This document shows, piece after piece, positions 53,642 through 64,000 of a stretch of DNA of 64,000 nt. Under the pieces are notes generated by a model that did no database searches, was not told the origin of the DNA, and saw only the letters and a program-made list of their open reading frames with translations. A program made the position numbers and the translations under genes. The number at the start of each line of letters is the position of its first letter. Position 1 is the first letter of the stretch. The DNA lies in assembly GCF_963678635.1 (NCBI RefSeq), contig NC_087070.1, positions 37,522,600-37,586,599 on the forward strand, in the 5' to 3' direction. This DNA is from Symsagittifera roscoffensis. Lineage: Eukaryota; Xenacoelomorpha; Acoela; Convolutidae.

Positions 53642-56600
53642 CTTTAACACAGAAAACATAAAAACACTATTCAGCGAAAAAAGCTCCCAATACACAGTGG
53701 GAAAAGAAGTAATGAATTCAAGCAAAACCCGTAAACAAAACTTTCGTCGACCACTATCCTGTTTTAATTTAAAAAATTTACACATTATTGAAACTGCACT
53801 CCGTAAACACTAGTAAAAACAGTTTCAAAAATTGGTAAAAATTACATCAAAAATTAAGTAAGCTTTGAAAAATAAAAACGAATTTGCGGAGTTCAAGTCG
53901 GTTGTCTTCACTAGTTATTAAATCGCCATTAGCAACAAAACCAAACACAAAAACTGAAATTGAGATCAAAAGTCGGAGATTGTTTTGTGATTAATGTTTC
54001 ATCCGTTTAGCAAGTAAATTTAATTGAACTCGAAAAAAATCAAACTTTGAAAAATCAAATTTGAGAGTAAACATCATTATGATTTACTCCGAAAAATACT
54101 CTCCAAATATATTAGAGTAACCTAAATTAGTGATAAAAACAATTCGATCATTAACACTTAATTATACTCGGGGGGACAGGCTCGATTTGTTTTTCCTTTT
54201 CTTCCATAGAAGCCAAGTAAATCCCTTTTTCCGCAAAATTGTCATGAATTCCATAGTCCCAACTCATCTCCCTTCAAACTACAAAAATATTCAATCAATT
54301 TTTGGGAATTCTTTAACAATTAACCCCTATGGGGGGATTCGTAACTAGGTACAAAAATTATATATGCTTGAACATTGAATTATTTCTTTATGCGGGTGGC
54401 AATTCGTTACTAGGATCAAAATTTCATATGCTCAACCGTTGAACAATTTCTTTATAGGGGAGTGGGATTCGTCACTAGGTACCCTGGGGGGATAGGATAG
54501 TAAGAGAGATCCAATTGTTGATGCCATGATACGATAGAGAAAACTGTTACTGACCTTAACCATTTTGAAGAAAATCATAGCAGTGAGGATACTGTCACTG
54601 CCTGCCTGGTGCTCTGGTCCGATTCTGGCCACATCCAGTTGCTCGCCAATGTCAGACAAGCCACCTGAGAAAACATTACAGAGTTAAAACGAAGAATGAG
54701 TTTGATCCACAAACAAAGATATACCCAAAAAATTCAGCCAAATAAAAAAACTCACAGTGGACGGAAATAATATATTCTAACTTTGAAACTAAACGACGCA
54801 ATGATGACATTCTTTGGCCTGAAAATGTGAAAGGAATATGCAACGAGACCAGTTGATGTACTAACAAAATGTTAGGCTAGAAATTAATCATCAATAGTTG
54901 CACAGCGACAAATAAACTTTAGATTAAATATATTAAAAAAAAAAACAGTTCAATTTCAGGGAAGTGCGTTCTGTACTTAGGCAACTGCGTATTCATAATA
55001 GTCAGTAAGTTAATAAGACAAACCCTATTTTATTCTAGCATAAGCTTGTTTTTCTTAATTCAATTCTGATTGGATAATAAAATATTTGTCTGCTTACTTA
55101 CCTGTCTACTTATGCGAATGTCTACTCACTGCAACGTAACTTGAAAATTTGTAACTAAATAATTTTCCAACAGAAACCGATTTCGGAAATTTAGACTTAC
55201 TAAAAAAAGCGAATGAAAAGCTCGTTCACACAATACTAGAATAAACCCCATTCTTAGACTAATTTTAAAAAGCACTTGTTTTGAGTGACATGCAATTAAT
55301 GAAATTTAATTCCTTTGTCGCAAGGGGGTCTTCGAATTGGAAGAAACCGACCAAGATAGATATAAACGTTCTCCCATAACTAGAGCATCAACTAATCTAC
55401 ACCTGCTGTGGAACTGGCTCATGGCAGATGTCCTCAAAGTTTTTACAAACCTTTTGAAAAGACTTCATTTATATCAGTAACTAGAGCTTCCAATAATAAT
55501 GTTAGCTGATTTCAATGCTCAAAATAATTAACCAAGATTTTTACTCAGGATATTATTTTAATCATCAGAAGCAGTATATCTCATACTAGTTGTGGTACTC
55601 CACATAAACAAAAACTTCCATTAAAAAACAGTTATGCATTATGAAAATATCATCGCGCAGTTTCTCTAATAACAATTGATTTGGTATAACTTCCAATTAA
55701 AGTGCGCAAATGATCAAGGTATTAGACCATGGATACTATGTCAAAATAATATAATATGTCAAGGCAAAAAGTTCAAGGGAATTCACGACGGGCAAGCCAT
55801 ATTTTATCTCTGTCTTGGATTCCACAGCTAAAAAAGCTAGTGTACGATCCACCACTCATTTGCACATTACTGTCTTATGTAAATTTGCAAGACGCCGAAT
55901 TACAATTGCATGAAAAAAGGGTAGGGCGACAATTCGTAACAGGCGACAATTCGTAACAGGCGACAATTCGTAACAGGCGACAATTCGTAACAAGGCATTG
56001 CCAAGTAGAATACGCTTGCTCCGCTGCGCTTACATCCGGCACGAGAAGAATACTGCGCTAGAATCTGTGTTGCCTGCTTAATCTACTGTTACGAATTGTC
56101 GCTCGTTAGAATTGTCGCCTGTTAGAAAAAGAGAGCATGTAATTCTTAAGCAGGGGTCAACAACGGTTCTCAGTGGTGATCTAAACAGCTCGTATTTTGG
56201 TCTTTTTGCTTGAGGATAAATCATCTCAATGATAATCAATAAAAGCTAGCGCTCAAGCACCTTTAAGTGCCTTGCAGCTCTTCATGAGGAATTTGACGTC
56301 GTAAATGAGTGGGAAGTATATCTGGAGGAGGGAGTAGAACTGGTCCTCTGTCTCCGGCAGACTGCGGTTGCAGAGGAGCTTCAGAAGGTATCCGTAGTCG
56401 TAACTCGAGTGGAAAGAGATCCACTTCACGCTGTCTACTAGCACTAGCCCACTCACCTGGAAAAACACTAGCTGTCTTTTCTGTTATACGGCCCCAAAAC
56501 TGATAATTTTCATATTTTGTAAACTGGATCACATGCACGAATCTGATTGGTTCAAATTATTCCCAGCTAAAGATTATCTTGGCTCTCAAAACAAAAGCTC

Positions 56601-59600
56601 CATCAACAAATAACAGAAAAGACCCATAACTAAAGCTCAACTGATCAAACAACAACCACTTGAAATGAAATGATTGTTACAGAACTTGAATCAAATATAA
56701 CGACTACTGGAAAAGTGGCCAAAATACAGCAGGAAAAAAGTCAATATAATTAAGTAAAACGAAAAAAAAAAACAATTGTCTTATTTTTAAGCATTTTCCA
56801 ACTTGCGAATTTTGAAAAAATAATAATTGACGTTAACGATTTTCAAAATTCAAGAAAATTACAATTGAATTTTTTTCATCAAATTACCACAATTTCAGAT
56901 AACAGGTCATTCATAATTTTGCGCGCCAACTGCAATTTCGTAGTTCGAAAGCGTAAATTGCCTTCATTTAGCAATGATTTGAATTTAGTTTTTGAAAATC
57001 TGTATGACTTTGATTTAACTTAGAACACAGAGGCGAAGCGGAGCTTCGCGCCACTTGCAACACAACATTAAAATAGCAGTGCACGCTAGCAGTCAGGAAA
57101 AGAAAGCGACTAAGTCCAAAAAAGGGAGAAAAAACAAAATAAATTCAAAATGTTGCCTAAAATCATGTTCTATTTGCGGAAAACGCGTCCAGAAACACAA
57201 TCGACGAAATTGATGAAAATTCAAAAAATAATTAATAAGTGCCAACTGAGCCGACGAAATTTGAATAATTTCCCGAAGAAACGAAAATATAAATGTTGTC
57301 ATAAAAAAACTTTGAACTATAATTTCTATTCTAGCATTTTAGCATTTTGTGCGATCCGGAATGAAGCATAAACCTTAAGCTTCCTTTTAAATGCCCTCAA
57401 ATTAGGTCCCTAAGCCAGTTAAATATAAGTCGAAATTATTTAAGCCGAATGAAATTCTTAAGCGAAAAAAAAACAAAAACAGCAAGTCAAGGCTAGTAAA
57501 ATTAAAATCGCAGGAGTAATTCGGAATTCTAAAAGCTACTACATTGAAAATTGCTTCCAAAAAATCAATTCTACGATGTGGCAACTAAGCCGACAAAACT
57601 TAAAATTTTGAATTCATTAAGAAACAGTCATGATACAAGTATTTCTAGTGATTCTGTTAAGCAAGTTGTAAACCCGAAAAAAGTCTATGTTCCAGTTTGA
57701 TAACGCTTGCTCTGCAAAAGAAGTCAAACGGCAAAAAAAATCAAATTGAGCGTGAACATCTTTTGAAAATTGTGAAAATATAGCCAACCGAAGATTGGAA
57801 AAGAGTAATGCACGCAAGTGAACATAAAAAACACTGACTTTCTTGAAAAAATCTCACCTCTCGACAGAAAAAAAAAGAGATGCCCATCAAGCTCTTTAAA
57901 TTTCTAGAACGATTTAGGATTTTGATAAAATTAACCCGACTTGAGAAAACTGGATCAACAGGTAAAGTTTTTTATTCCGCTGGAAAACTAAAAATAAATT
58001 CCCCTTTCGAAACTAGAAATTGTTCGTTTTTTCGCGCCATTTCCACGGTCGTATTTGGAGAAAGCTATTTACGTCACTTTCAGCAGATGAACTTCAATTG
58101 AACTCAAAAAGCGCATATATACCTAAGTGCATTCATAAATGCATGCATCAATATGCATGAATGCACATCTGTAGTTATTAGAGAATTCAAAGACTTTCCC
58201 TGAAAAAAAAAACAAAAAAAAATCAGCAAGACCTATATAAGAGTCTTCACTACGCTCATTAGTCTTAAAAAATCAATGCAAACTTTATAAGTATTTTCAC
58301 TGCTTTAATTGACACTTAAAACAGATCTAAAATTTCTAGTGAAGTAAGCTCTAAAAATACCTTGGTTCCTGCTAGTAGCTAAAGATCTAGCTAAGGCTGT
58401 TGCGCCTGTCTACGTTATAGTCTGGATCCATTATTTATCAGTATTTCAGACATTTAAGCGAGTTATGTGTAGAACTCGCATGTAATGCCACATCCTAAGC
58501 AGAAATCGACCAGGATATGATATACCTGAAGCTAAACTTCATATGAGAGCTCGTCCATAGGGGATCGAATAAACGATCTGACCATCTCAAAGCCAATGCC
58601 TCACCACAACGTTATGTTCCTCGATACCAAGTTATGTTTAAGTTTAAAGTAGAAACATACCATGAGGAGTTCAGCAAAGTGTAGTATGTCAACACCGTCT
58701 TCGGAGAGGCGACTGAACTGGATGCCAGAAGTCTGAAACACAAAAAAACTACTCGTCACAATTATATAACATTTACAAAAAAAAATCAATTTTTACCCTC
58801 TTAATCCAGATTTTTCTGAAAAACAACGATATTTTCTTTCTGCAAAAGAATCCTGTTTAAAATGACTAGTAAAATCCAACAAAAGGAGCTAAAAAAAGAT
58901 AACGCAGATTCAGGATGAAAAAATACAGGAAGATAAAAGTCGAAAAATCTTAATTACAAAAAATTTTGGACTTAACCTCATTCCACAAAGGAATTTGAAG
59001 GTCCGCAACTCTATTGAGAAATCAAAATTTCACCGATAGATTATTGATGAGTTAATTTTAAACAGAGGCGAAGCGAAACTTGCGATACAATACAAACATA
59101 AAAAAAACACAAAAAGCCGAAAAAAATGAAAAATTTTTTAAAAAAAACTAGGTCACATAAGCTTTCATATGTCTCGATAGAAGTTCATTACAGGCAAACA
59201 TTCCAGACAGTTGAATTTTAAAACAGCAACAACGGAACGAAATTTACGAAAAGAAACAAAGCCGACAATCTTTGAGCAGACACAAGTTGAGCCGAAAAAA
59301 ATATGATTTTATAAAAAAAAGTCCCAGCTTAAAACGCAATGGAACACTTGCACTTGCAATTACAATGAAAGTTGTTTACAGCACAAGGAAAATCAAAGAT
59401 GTGGCAACTAAGCCGACAACCTTTCAGCAGAACTGAACCAAAACTAAAATTTATGAAAATCTTTCGACCCCTCCCCCCAATTAGATGAAACAACACTTGC
59501 ACATGCAACTACAATGACAATTGTCTACAGCACAAGCAAAATTTGTTGTGACAATTTAGCCGAAAAATTTGAAAAATCAAAGAGGCTTCCAAGAACCCCA

Positions 59601-62600
59601 AGCATCAATAAAACAACCAAAATTGGTTTTGGCGCTAGAAATCATTAACTTCAGCAGAAACGTTTGACGTTTAATACCTTCAAATAAAAGCTGTTGAAAT
59701 ATCGGCCCTCAACCATCAAATTAAATACAAGCAAATCAGATAACACTTGAATGATGACCTAAATTATTAATACTACCTCCGGTGCTTCGAATTTTTAATA
59801 ACTCATATAGAACCGCATATATTGGAAATAAGATCTGCATCCTTTGAGTGAACTCTAACAGCACACAATTACAGGGTTCGATATTACAAATTTCGCAAAA
59901 CTTTTTATTCAAGTTTTATTACTACAAATTTTGAAAAACCATAAAATTTTGTGAAGTATTATAAAAATTCTTTGACAAAATTTAAAATAAACTAAGAAAC
60001 GTCACATCTCGAAAACTAAAAGCAATTGAGCAGTTGCATTTGAACGCAAGATTTGTAACTCCTGAGAGTACACTTACAGTACTCAACTACAACGTAAGGA
60101 ACTTCAAATTTTTAAGAAAAACAGCATCCAAGTACAGCATACAAGTACTCTGACAGCATACAAGTACAGGGTTGGGAATTTCAATTTTGTGAATTATTCT
60201 GAAATTTGAGTTTTCTGAAAATTACTGAAAAACACAGGAAAAATTGTTGTATCTGGTTAAAAAAAAGATTAGGATGCCTTATAGACCCCTGAGATTACTC
60301 TGAGAGTTTTAATTTAAGTTTTGAAAAAAATCACCAAAAACGTCATTTCTGGAAAAGTACAAAGATTTGAGAAGTGAAATTTGGCTGCAAGATTCGCAAC
60401 TCGTGAGAAAACCCTGTCAGGGCCTCAATATAAAGATGAGACTTGTGAAATTTTTTATATCTAAGTTCTCTGAAAATTTTTGGAAAAATCCAAAAAAACG
60501 CCATATATCGATAAGCACAAGGATTTGCGCAGTCATATTCAGAGGCAAGATTCGCAACCCCTGACAGTACCCTCACAGTTTCCAAAAACAGGATTGAGAC
60601 CTTCCAAGTTTTGGAATTTTTTAAAATCTAAGTTTTTTGAAAATTTTTGAAAAAGTCACAAAAAAACGTCATATCTCGAAAACTAAAGATTTGAGAAAAG
60701 AGATTTAGAGGCAAGATTCACTACACCTGAGAGTACCCTGACAGCACCCAATTACAGGGTGAGAATTTCAAAAACTTTTTTAAATTAAATTTTCTAGAAA
60801 TTTATGAAAAATCTCGAAAATTACCGTATCTCGTAAACTAAAAAGATTGGTTATTCATATATGGAGCCAGAGTCACAAAAGCTGGGAGAAACCTAACAGC
60901 ATCCCACTATTGAGTTGCTAATTTCAAACTTGATGAAATAAACACTGAATTAAAATTCGAAAATTCTAAAAAAAAATCTTAAGCATTGCAATATACGATT
61001 TAGCTTAAACATGCAAAAATAATACGTTGAAAAAGCTTACACATGGCGAGATAGTGAAGCCCGTATTTAAATATATAATAGATAGATTTTTCAGAAAAAA
61101 AAACATTGAAATGCTTTAATCTTAATATGCATTATAAGACTTTAAAATGGTACCATTTTGAACCCCAACGAATTTGCCTTGAGATTCATAATACGCAGGA
61201 AAAAACGCAACCTACGGCATATTTCATCTTCCTTTCTGATGTGATCTAAACTAAAAAAAAAATATTAAAAAGAAAAAGATTCACACAAACGAGAAATGAA
61301 ACATTAACGTGAAATCTATCTGTACTGTTATAAATATACCAAAACTCAATCATTAGTTTTTTCGTATAATGAAACATATCCGCCGCAAGCAGGACATGGT
61401 CTGAATATTTAAAAAGAAATTGTCAATTACTTATGAAAAAGCAAAAAATATGGAAGCTCGTGACTTCTTTGATTACAATGCACATGCATTACATTATTTG
61501 AAATTAGCACTTGCAACTTTTGGACATATTTAGTTACTTTGAATAACGAACCACTAAAAAATATCGTAAAAAAGAATTTCTTAAGCACATAAATTACCGT
61601 TCAATTTTGAATTGGTAGTTATTTTTTTTTGATAAGAACAAATATTTTACACAATGCTTCATTATTCAGCTAATAAAACTGATAACTCTGAAAAAGTAAA
61701 ATATAGAAATTGACCAACTTTCAGTTACAAAAACTTGAACGGAAAACAATTGGCTTTCTCCAGTCAAAATATTTGTAGCCAAAAACTTATAGCCAAGTTT
61801 CAGCCAAGAACGGCCTATAATTTACTGGGAGGAGCGTCAAGAGTACAAAAATTAACGGTTTACAGAATGATTTTCGAAACCTTAAAGCTATCTCAAATTG
61901 AAACCTTATTAAACATAGCCAATTGAAGATTGGAAAAGAGTAATGAACGCAAGTAAACATAAAAAACACACTTTGTTGAAAAATTCTCAAATTTCGAAGA
62001 AAAAAATGGATACCCTTCAAGCTCTTTGAATTTCTAGAACAATTTATGATTGGAACTTTTTGAAAAAAAAACCCAATTAGAAAAAACTGGATCAATAAAT
62101 AAAGTTATATTTCTCTGAGAAATCTGAAAATTAAATTCAACTTTCGAAATTAGAAGTCGATCACGTTTTTGTGACCTTTACACTTTTGCTGTTCGATAGT
62201 GGAGTTTACCTTCCTTTTAAAGAGAAATTTGAGCTGAAACAAATTTAAAAACTTTTCCTCAAAAAAAACTTAAAAAGTCATCACGACCTACGTAAGAGTC
62301 TGAACTACGTTCATCGACTCTTAATATTTATTTATTTAACAAACACTGACTTGTTTTTCAAAAACATCTCAACTTTCAAATTTCGAAGAAAAAAATGGAT
62401 ACCATTAAAGTTCTTTGAATTTCAAGAGCAAATTATGATTGTAACTTTCTTGAAAAAATTAACCCTATTTGAAAAAACGGGATCAATAAGTAAAGTTTTT
62501 ATTTCTGAGAAATCTGAAATATAAATTCCACTTTGGAAATTAGAAGTCGATCACGTTTTTGTGATCTTTACACTTTTGCAGTTCGATAGTTGAGTTTAGC

Positions 62601-64000
62601 TTCCTTTTAAAATAAATTTGAGCCGAATCTAATTTTAAAACTTTTCCTAAAAAACGAAAAAAGTCATCACGACCTACGTAAGAGTCTTATATATTTCAAG
62701 CTCAAATTGAAAATCAACTACTACGTATCAAAAGTTGTATATAAACCAGACGCGTTATTAACCAGCTACCACGTTACACAGCCTAAAGTAAGTAAAATTT
62801 AAACACAGAGGCGAAGATGCGCTGCGCAAACACCTGCGAGAACACGACCAAAAAGCAGCTATCAAGTGAAATAAGAAAAAAACAAATAAGACTCGAATTA
62901 GCAAAAACTTGGCTACGTGTAGGATTCGAATCTGCAACCTAGCAAATAGTCTCAAGAACTAACCACAGATGATTAAAGTCACCAAAAACTAGCCACCAAT
63001 AACGCAGCTACATATGCTAATAAATTGCCAATTCGATGCAGCAAAATTAGCATAAATACAAAAAGAGACAATTTTGCATGTAATAAATTGGAAAGCATAA
63101 AGCCAAATTATTTATGATTATGCATTTCAGAAAAATTGCGAGATCCAGAGTTGGAAAATTTCTGAAATCGAGCTTTTTATCATTGAGATGCTGTTTGAAC
63201 TAACTAACTTTTTTCGGTTCATTTGAGAAAGTAAAACTGCATCATCTGTGTTAATTTCTTACTAATCAAATTTTGAAGCAAATATGACATTCTACTGCTA
63301 CAGCAGCCTACCGTTCAAAGTGCCAACAAAAAAGCACTTTTATTTGCGACTTAGGTTGGAAAAAAAAGGTTCGCACTAATACACTCGCTTCGCATGTGTA
63401 ATATAACTTATGTAACCATTATGTAAAAGCTACGAAGGTTTCAAAAACTCCAATCAAATGACATAATTTTTGGCTGAGATATACTGTGTACTGTTAAAAA
63501 AAAACAAATTTAAAGACATGAGCAACCATCCTAGAAGCACTTTTTTCCATGCCAAAAAACGAGGAAAATTCAACATTGAAAACTGATAACTAACAATATC
63601 TTCATAGAAAAATAGCTTCAACTTGAAAACCAGAAGAATTTGGAAGCCCAATTATGTTTACTCCCTTTAACGTTGAGCCGCTTCGACTACTTCAAATTGT
63701 TAAAAGAAATTCAATTTCAGTGTTTTTTCTCTATGACAATTTAAACCAAAGATAAATTGGCAAAGATATATTGCCAAACCGATTAGCTGTGCTTATTATT
63801 GTTTCTCAACAAAAATTATTCAGTAAATTCTGTCTCAATTAGGACCAAGTTAACAATTCCACCAACCAATAGACCAAGTTAAGATGCTCCACCTCAGCGT
63901 TTAATTTAAATTTAATTTGTTAAGCGCTGAAAATACTTTTAGTATTGTGAGAAGCAAGGAACCTGAAGAAGATCTATGGAGTCCTTGGCGAACATGTCGT
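53570..64000 (-). CDS. CNOT7: CNOT7/8 (CAF1/POP2) deadenylase, 5' part outside window
   Basis: CDS within the window is complement(join(53570..53641, 54555..54664, 56261..56456, 58661..58732, 63963..64000)), about 162 codons. CNOT7/8 is the DEDD-family poly(A) exonuclease subunit of the CCR4–NOT complex. The exons read in order DMFAKDSIDLLQ, TSGIQFSRL…FAELLM, SGLVLVDSVKWISFHSSYDY, DVKFLMKSCKALK, GEQLDVARIGPEHQAGSDS, AMIFFKMVK and YFEDHLDDDQYAGQLFGLG, all co-linear with CNOT7. The catalytic Asp in FHSSYDYGYL and the His/Asp pair in EHQAGSDS are present. The first two catalytic acids lie upstream of the window. All phases match. The protein ends LGANK soon after the conserved YGLG, lacking the ~20–25-residue tail of vertebrate CNOT7/8. 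I cannot tell CNOT7 from CNOT8; invertebrates usually have one. Confidence 0.95.
53642..54554 (-). other. CNOT7/8 intron
   Basis: Contains repeated 'attcgt.actaggtac' blocks (54330–54510) related to the MITE at 37114–37270, ending AAGAGAGATCCAATT close to the next exon. Confidence 0.55.
54555..54664 (-). CDS. CNOT7: CNOT7/8 exon with catalytic His/Asp
   Basis: Acceptor TTTTCTCAG|GTGGC, donor TTAAG|GTCAGT. Encodes GGLSDIGEQLDVARIGPEHQ, then AGSDSILTAMIFFKMVK. Confidence 0.95.
54965..55140. mobile_element. Foldback MITE, diverged copy of 46755–46975
   Basis: TTAGGCAACTGCGTATTCAT, GTCAGTAAGT and AATTCTGATTGGAT appear in the same layout as 46755–46975, with more mismatches between the arms. Confidence 0.65.
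55927..56117. mobile_element. Element bounded by inverted 17-bp subrepeats
   Basis: Four direct tandem units of CGACAATTCGTAACAGG (55927–55994) are followed, after ~90 bp, by the same sequence in reverse complement (CTGTTACGAATTGTCG at 56086–56101, then a degraded second unit to 56117). The spacer is GC-richer than its surroundings (CTTGCTCCGCTGCGCTTAC). Confidence 0.75.
56261..56456 (-). CDS. CNOT7: CNOT7/8 exon with catalytic Asp
   Basis: Acceptor TGTTTTTCCAG|GTGAG, donor TAAAG|GTGCTT. Encodes VSGLVLVDSVKWISFHSSYD, then YGYLLKLLCNRSLPETEDQF and IYFPLIYDVKFLMKSCKALK. The exon is clearly GC-richer than the flanking introns. Confidence 0.96.
56473..56623. mobile_element. MITE-like element next to a splice acceptor
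   Basis: GTCTTTTCTGTTAT and ATAACAGAAAAGAC are perfect inverted ends. GAATCTGATTGGTTC is internal. The near end is ~16 bp from the exon boundary at 56456. Confidence 0.75.
57023..57770 (+). repeat. Dispersed repeat, paired with 3685–4640
   Basis: Starts GAACACAGAGGCGAAGCGGA with the GCGAAGC–GGA–GCTTCGC hairpin (57033–57049). The order of landmarks matches 3685–4640, with one unit where that copy has two. Confidence 0.75.
57776..58270 (+). repeat. Rep-A family copy
   Basis: ATATAGCCAACCGAAGATTGG start, GTGCATTCATA...ATGAATGCAC hairpin and CCTATATAAGAGTCTTCACT end. Confidence 0.85.
58661..58732 (-). CDS. CNOT7: CNOT7/8 exon
   Basis: Acceptor TGTGTTTCAG|ACTTCT, donor CATG|GTATGT. Encodes TSGIQFSRLSEDGVDILHF, then AELLM. 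Phase 0 on both sides. Confidence 0.95.
59060..59580. repeat. Repeat with ~180-bp internal units
   Basis: Starts AACAGAGGCGAAGCGAAACT. Two units follow with GCCGACAATCTTTGAGCAGA and GTGGCAACTAAGCCGACAA. Same family as 27470–28160. Confidence 0.7.
59770..61085. repeat. Composite repeat with ~165-bp internal tandem units (type I), copy 2
   Basis: Starts TACCTCCGGTGCTTCGAATT and contains about seven degenerate units with CGTCATATCTCGAAAA.TA and CTGACAGCACCCAATTACAG. It ends with the same tail as 39290–40260 (AATAATACGTTGAAAAAGCT, GGCGAGATAGTGAAGCC). It has more units than copy 1. Confidence 0.8.
61911..62323 (+). repeat. Rep-A family copy
   Basis: AACATAGCCAATTGAAGATTGG start and CGACCTACGTAAGAGTCTGA end. 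The middle is of the GTTCGATAGTGGAGTTTACC type, as in 49343–49835. Confidence 0.8.
62340..62690 (+). repeat. Rep-A family copy, tandem to the previous one, lacking its start
   Basis: Begins inside the family at AACACTGACTTGTTTTTC and ends CGACCTACGTAAGAGTCTTA. Very similar to the adjacent copy, suggesting a local tandem duplication or unequal exchange. Confidence 0.75.
62801..63402. mobile_element. TIR element with internal tRNA-like segment (copy 7)
   Basis: Starts AAACACAGAGGCGAAGATGC and ends CGCTTCGCATGTGTAAT, whose reverse complement is ATTACACATGCGAAGCG. The minus strand has a B box AGATTCGAATCC near 62925. Co-linear with 38308–38950. Confidence 0.65.
63963..64000 (-). CDS. CNOT7: CNOT7/8 exon, cut by window edge
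   Basis: Encodes DMFAKDSIDLLQ, donor CTTCAG|GTTCCT. CNOT7 has EDMYAQDSIELL here. The exon continues beyond 64000. Confidence 0.93.

Larger units (their letters stand above)
54665..56260 (-). other. CNOT7/8 intron
   Basis: Contains a diverged copy of the foldback MITE (54965–55140) and an inverted-repeat element made of 17-bp subrepeats (55927–56117). The rest is unremarkable. Confidence 0.6.
56457..58660 (-). other. CNOT7/8 intron
   Basis: Contains a MITE abutting the acceptor (56473–56623), a long dispersed repeat (57023–57770) and a Rep-A copy (57776–58270). A degenerate tRNA-like tract may lie near 58560–58610. Confidence 0.65.
58733..63962 (-). other. CNOT7/8 intron (5.2 kb), repeat-filled
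   Basis: Contains an ACACAGAGGCGAAGC-type repeat with ~180-bp units (59060–59580), a type I composite array (59770–61085), two Rep-A copies (61911–62323 and 62340–62690) and a TIR/tRNA-like element (62801–63402). No coding exon recognised. Confidence 0.65.

Noticed and set aside
56263..56538. 91-codon minus-strand ORF and the 64-codon plus-strand ORF
   Set aside because: Alternative frames of the GC-rich CNOT7/8 exon; the correct frame is the CNOT7-like one.

Overview
This is nuclear DNA of an animal, very AT-rich, with long introns, spliceosomal GT–AG junctions and a dense load of interspersed repeats. A YAP/TAZ-family coactivator with LATS-type phosphorylation sites and the fused bifunctional UMPS indicate a metazoan. 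I cannot place it below that level from the sequence alone. Five protein-coding genes are recognisable, and all lie on the minus strand. In transcription order they are a CNOT7/8 (CAF1/POP2) deadenylase whose 5' end is beyond the window (exons at 64000 down to 53570), a YAP/TAZ/Yorkie homologue (52561 to 20439, 12 coding exons), UMPS (17811–16375, uninterrupted), an SNM1A-type DNA crosslink repair nuclease (15760–13329, two exons) and ARL2BP/BART (7705–2817, two exons). Exon joins were worked out by hand from splice consensus, reading phase and family resemblance, and every join listed keeps the reading frame.

Region by region: 1–2816 is downstream of ARL2BP with nothing recognised. 2817–7717 is ARL2BP with a 4.1 kb repeat-filled intron. 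7718–13328 is intergenic with tandem repeats, a tRNA-derived SINE and a TIR element. 13329–15776 is the SNM1A-like gene. 16375–17816 is UMPS. 17819–20438 is intergenic with a large foldback. 20439–52666 is YAP, whose largest intron (38163–47666) carries a non-LTR retrotransposon with open reading frames and many other repeats. 53570–64000 is the CNOT7/8 gene.

The genes share no single pathway: mRNA deadenylation, Hippo signalling output, UMP synthesis, crosslink repair and small-GTPase (ARL2) biology. YAP retains the TEAD-binding segment, one WW domain, a coiled-coil stretch and three HX(R/K)XXS sites, one inside a DSG degron-like context. It has no C-terminal FLTWL PDZ ligand.

The most interesting extra signals are these. 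(1) In the retrotransposon, ORF1 and ORF2 are in the same frame, separated only by a UGA followed by CUAG, a known readthrough context, and the element sits precisely inside a ~500-bp repeat. (2) A family of 0.35–0.65 kb elements has ACACAGAGGCGAAGC-like and TTGTGTAA-like ends and tRNA-like A/B boxes inside. (3) YAP has a GC–AG intron whose retention would lead at once to a stop codon overlapping a poly(A) signal. (4) Acceptor-like sites lie 5–16 nt upstream of the start codons of three genes, which suggests spliced leaders or very short 5' UTR exons. (5) Two composite repeat elements contain ~165-bp internal tandem units.
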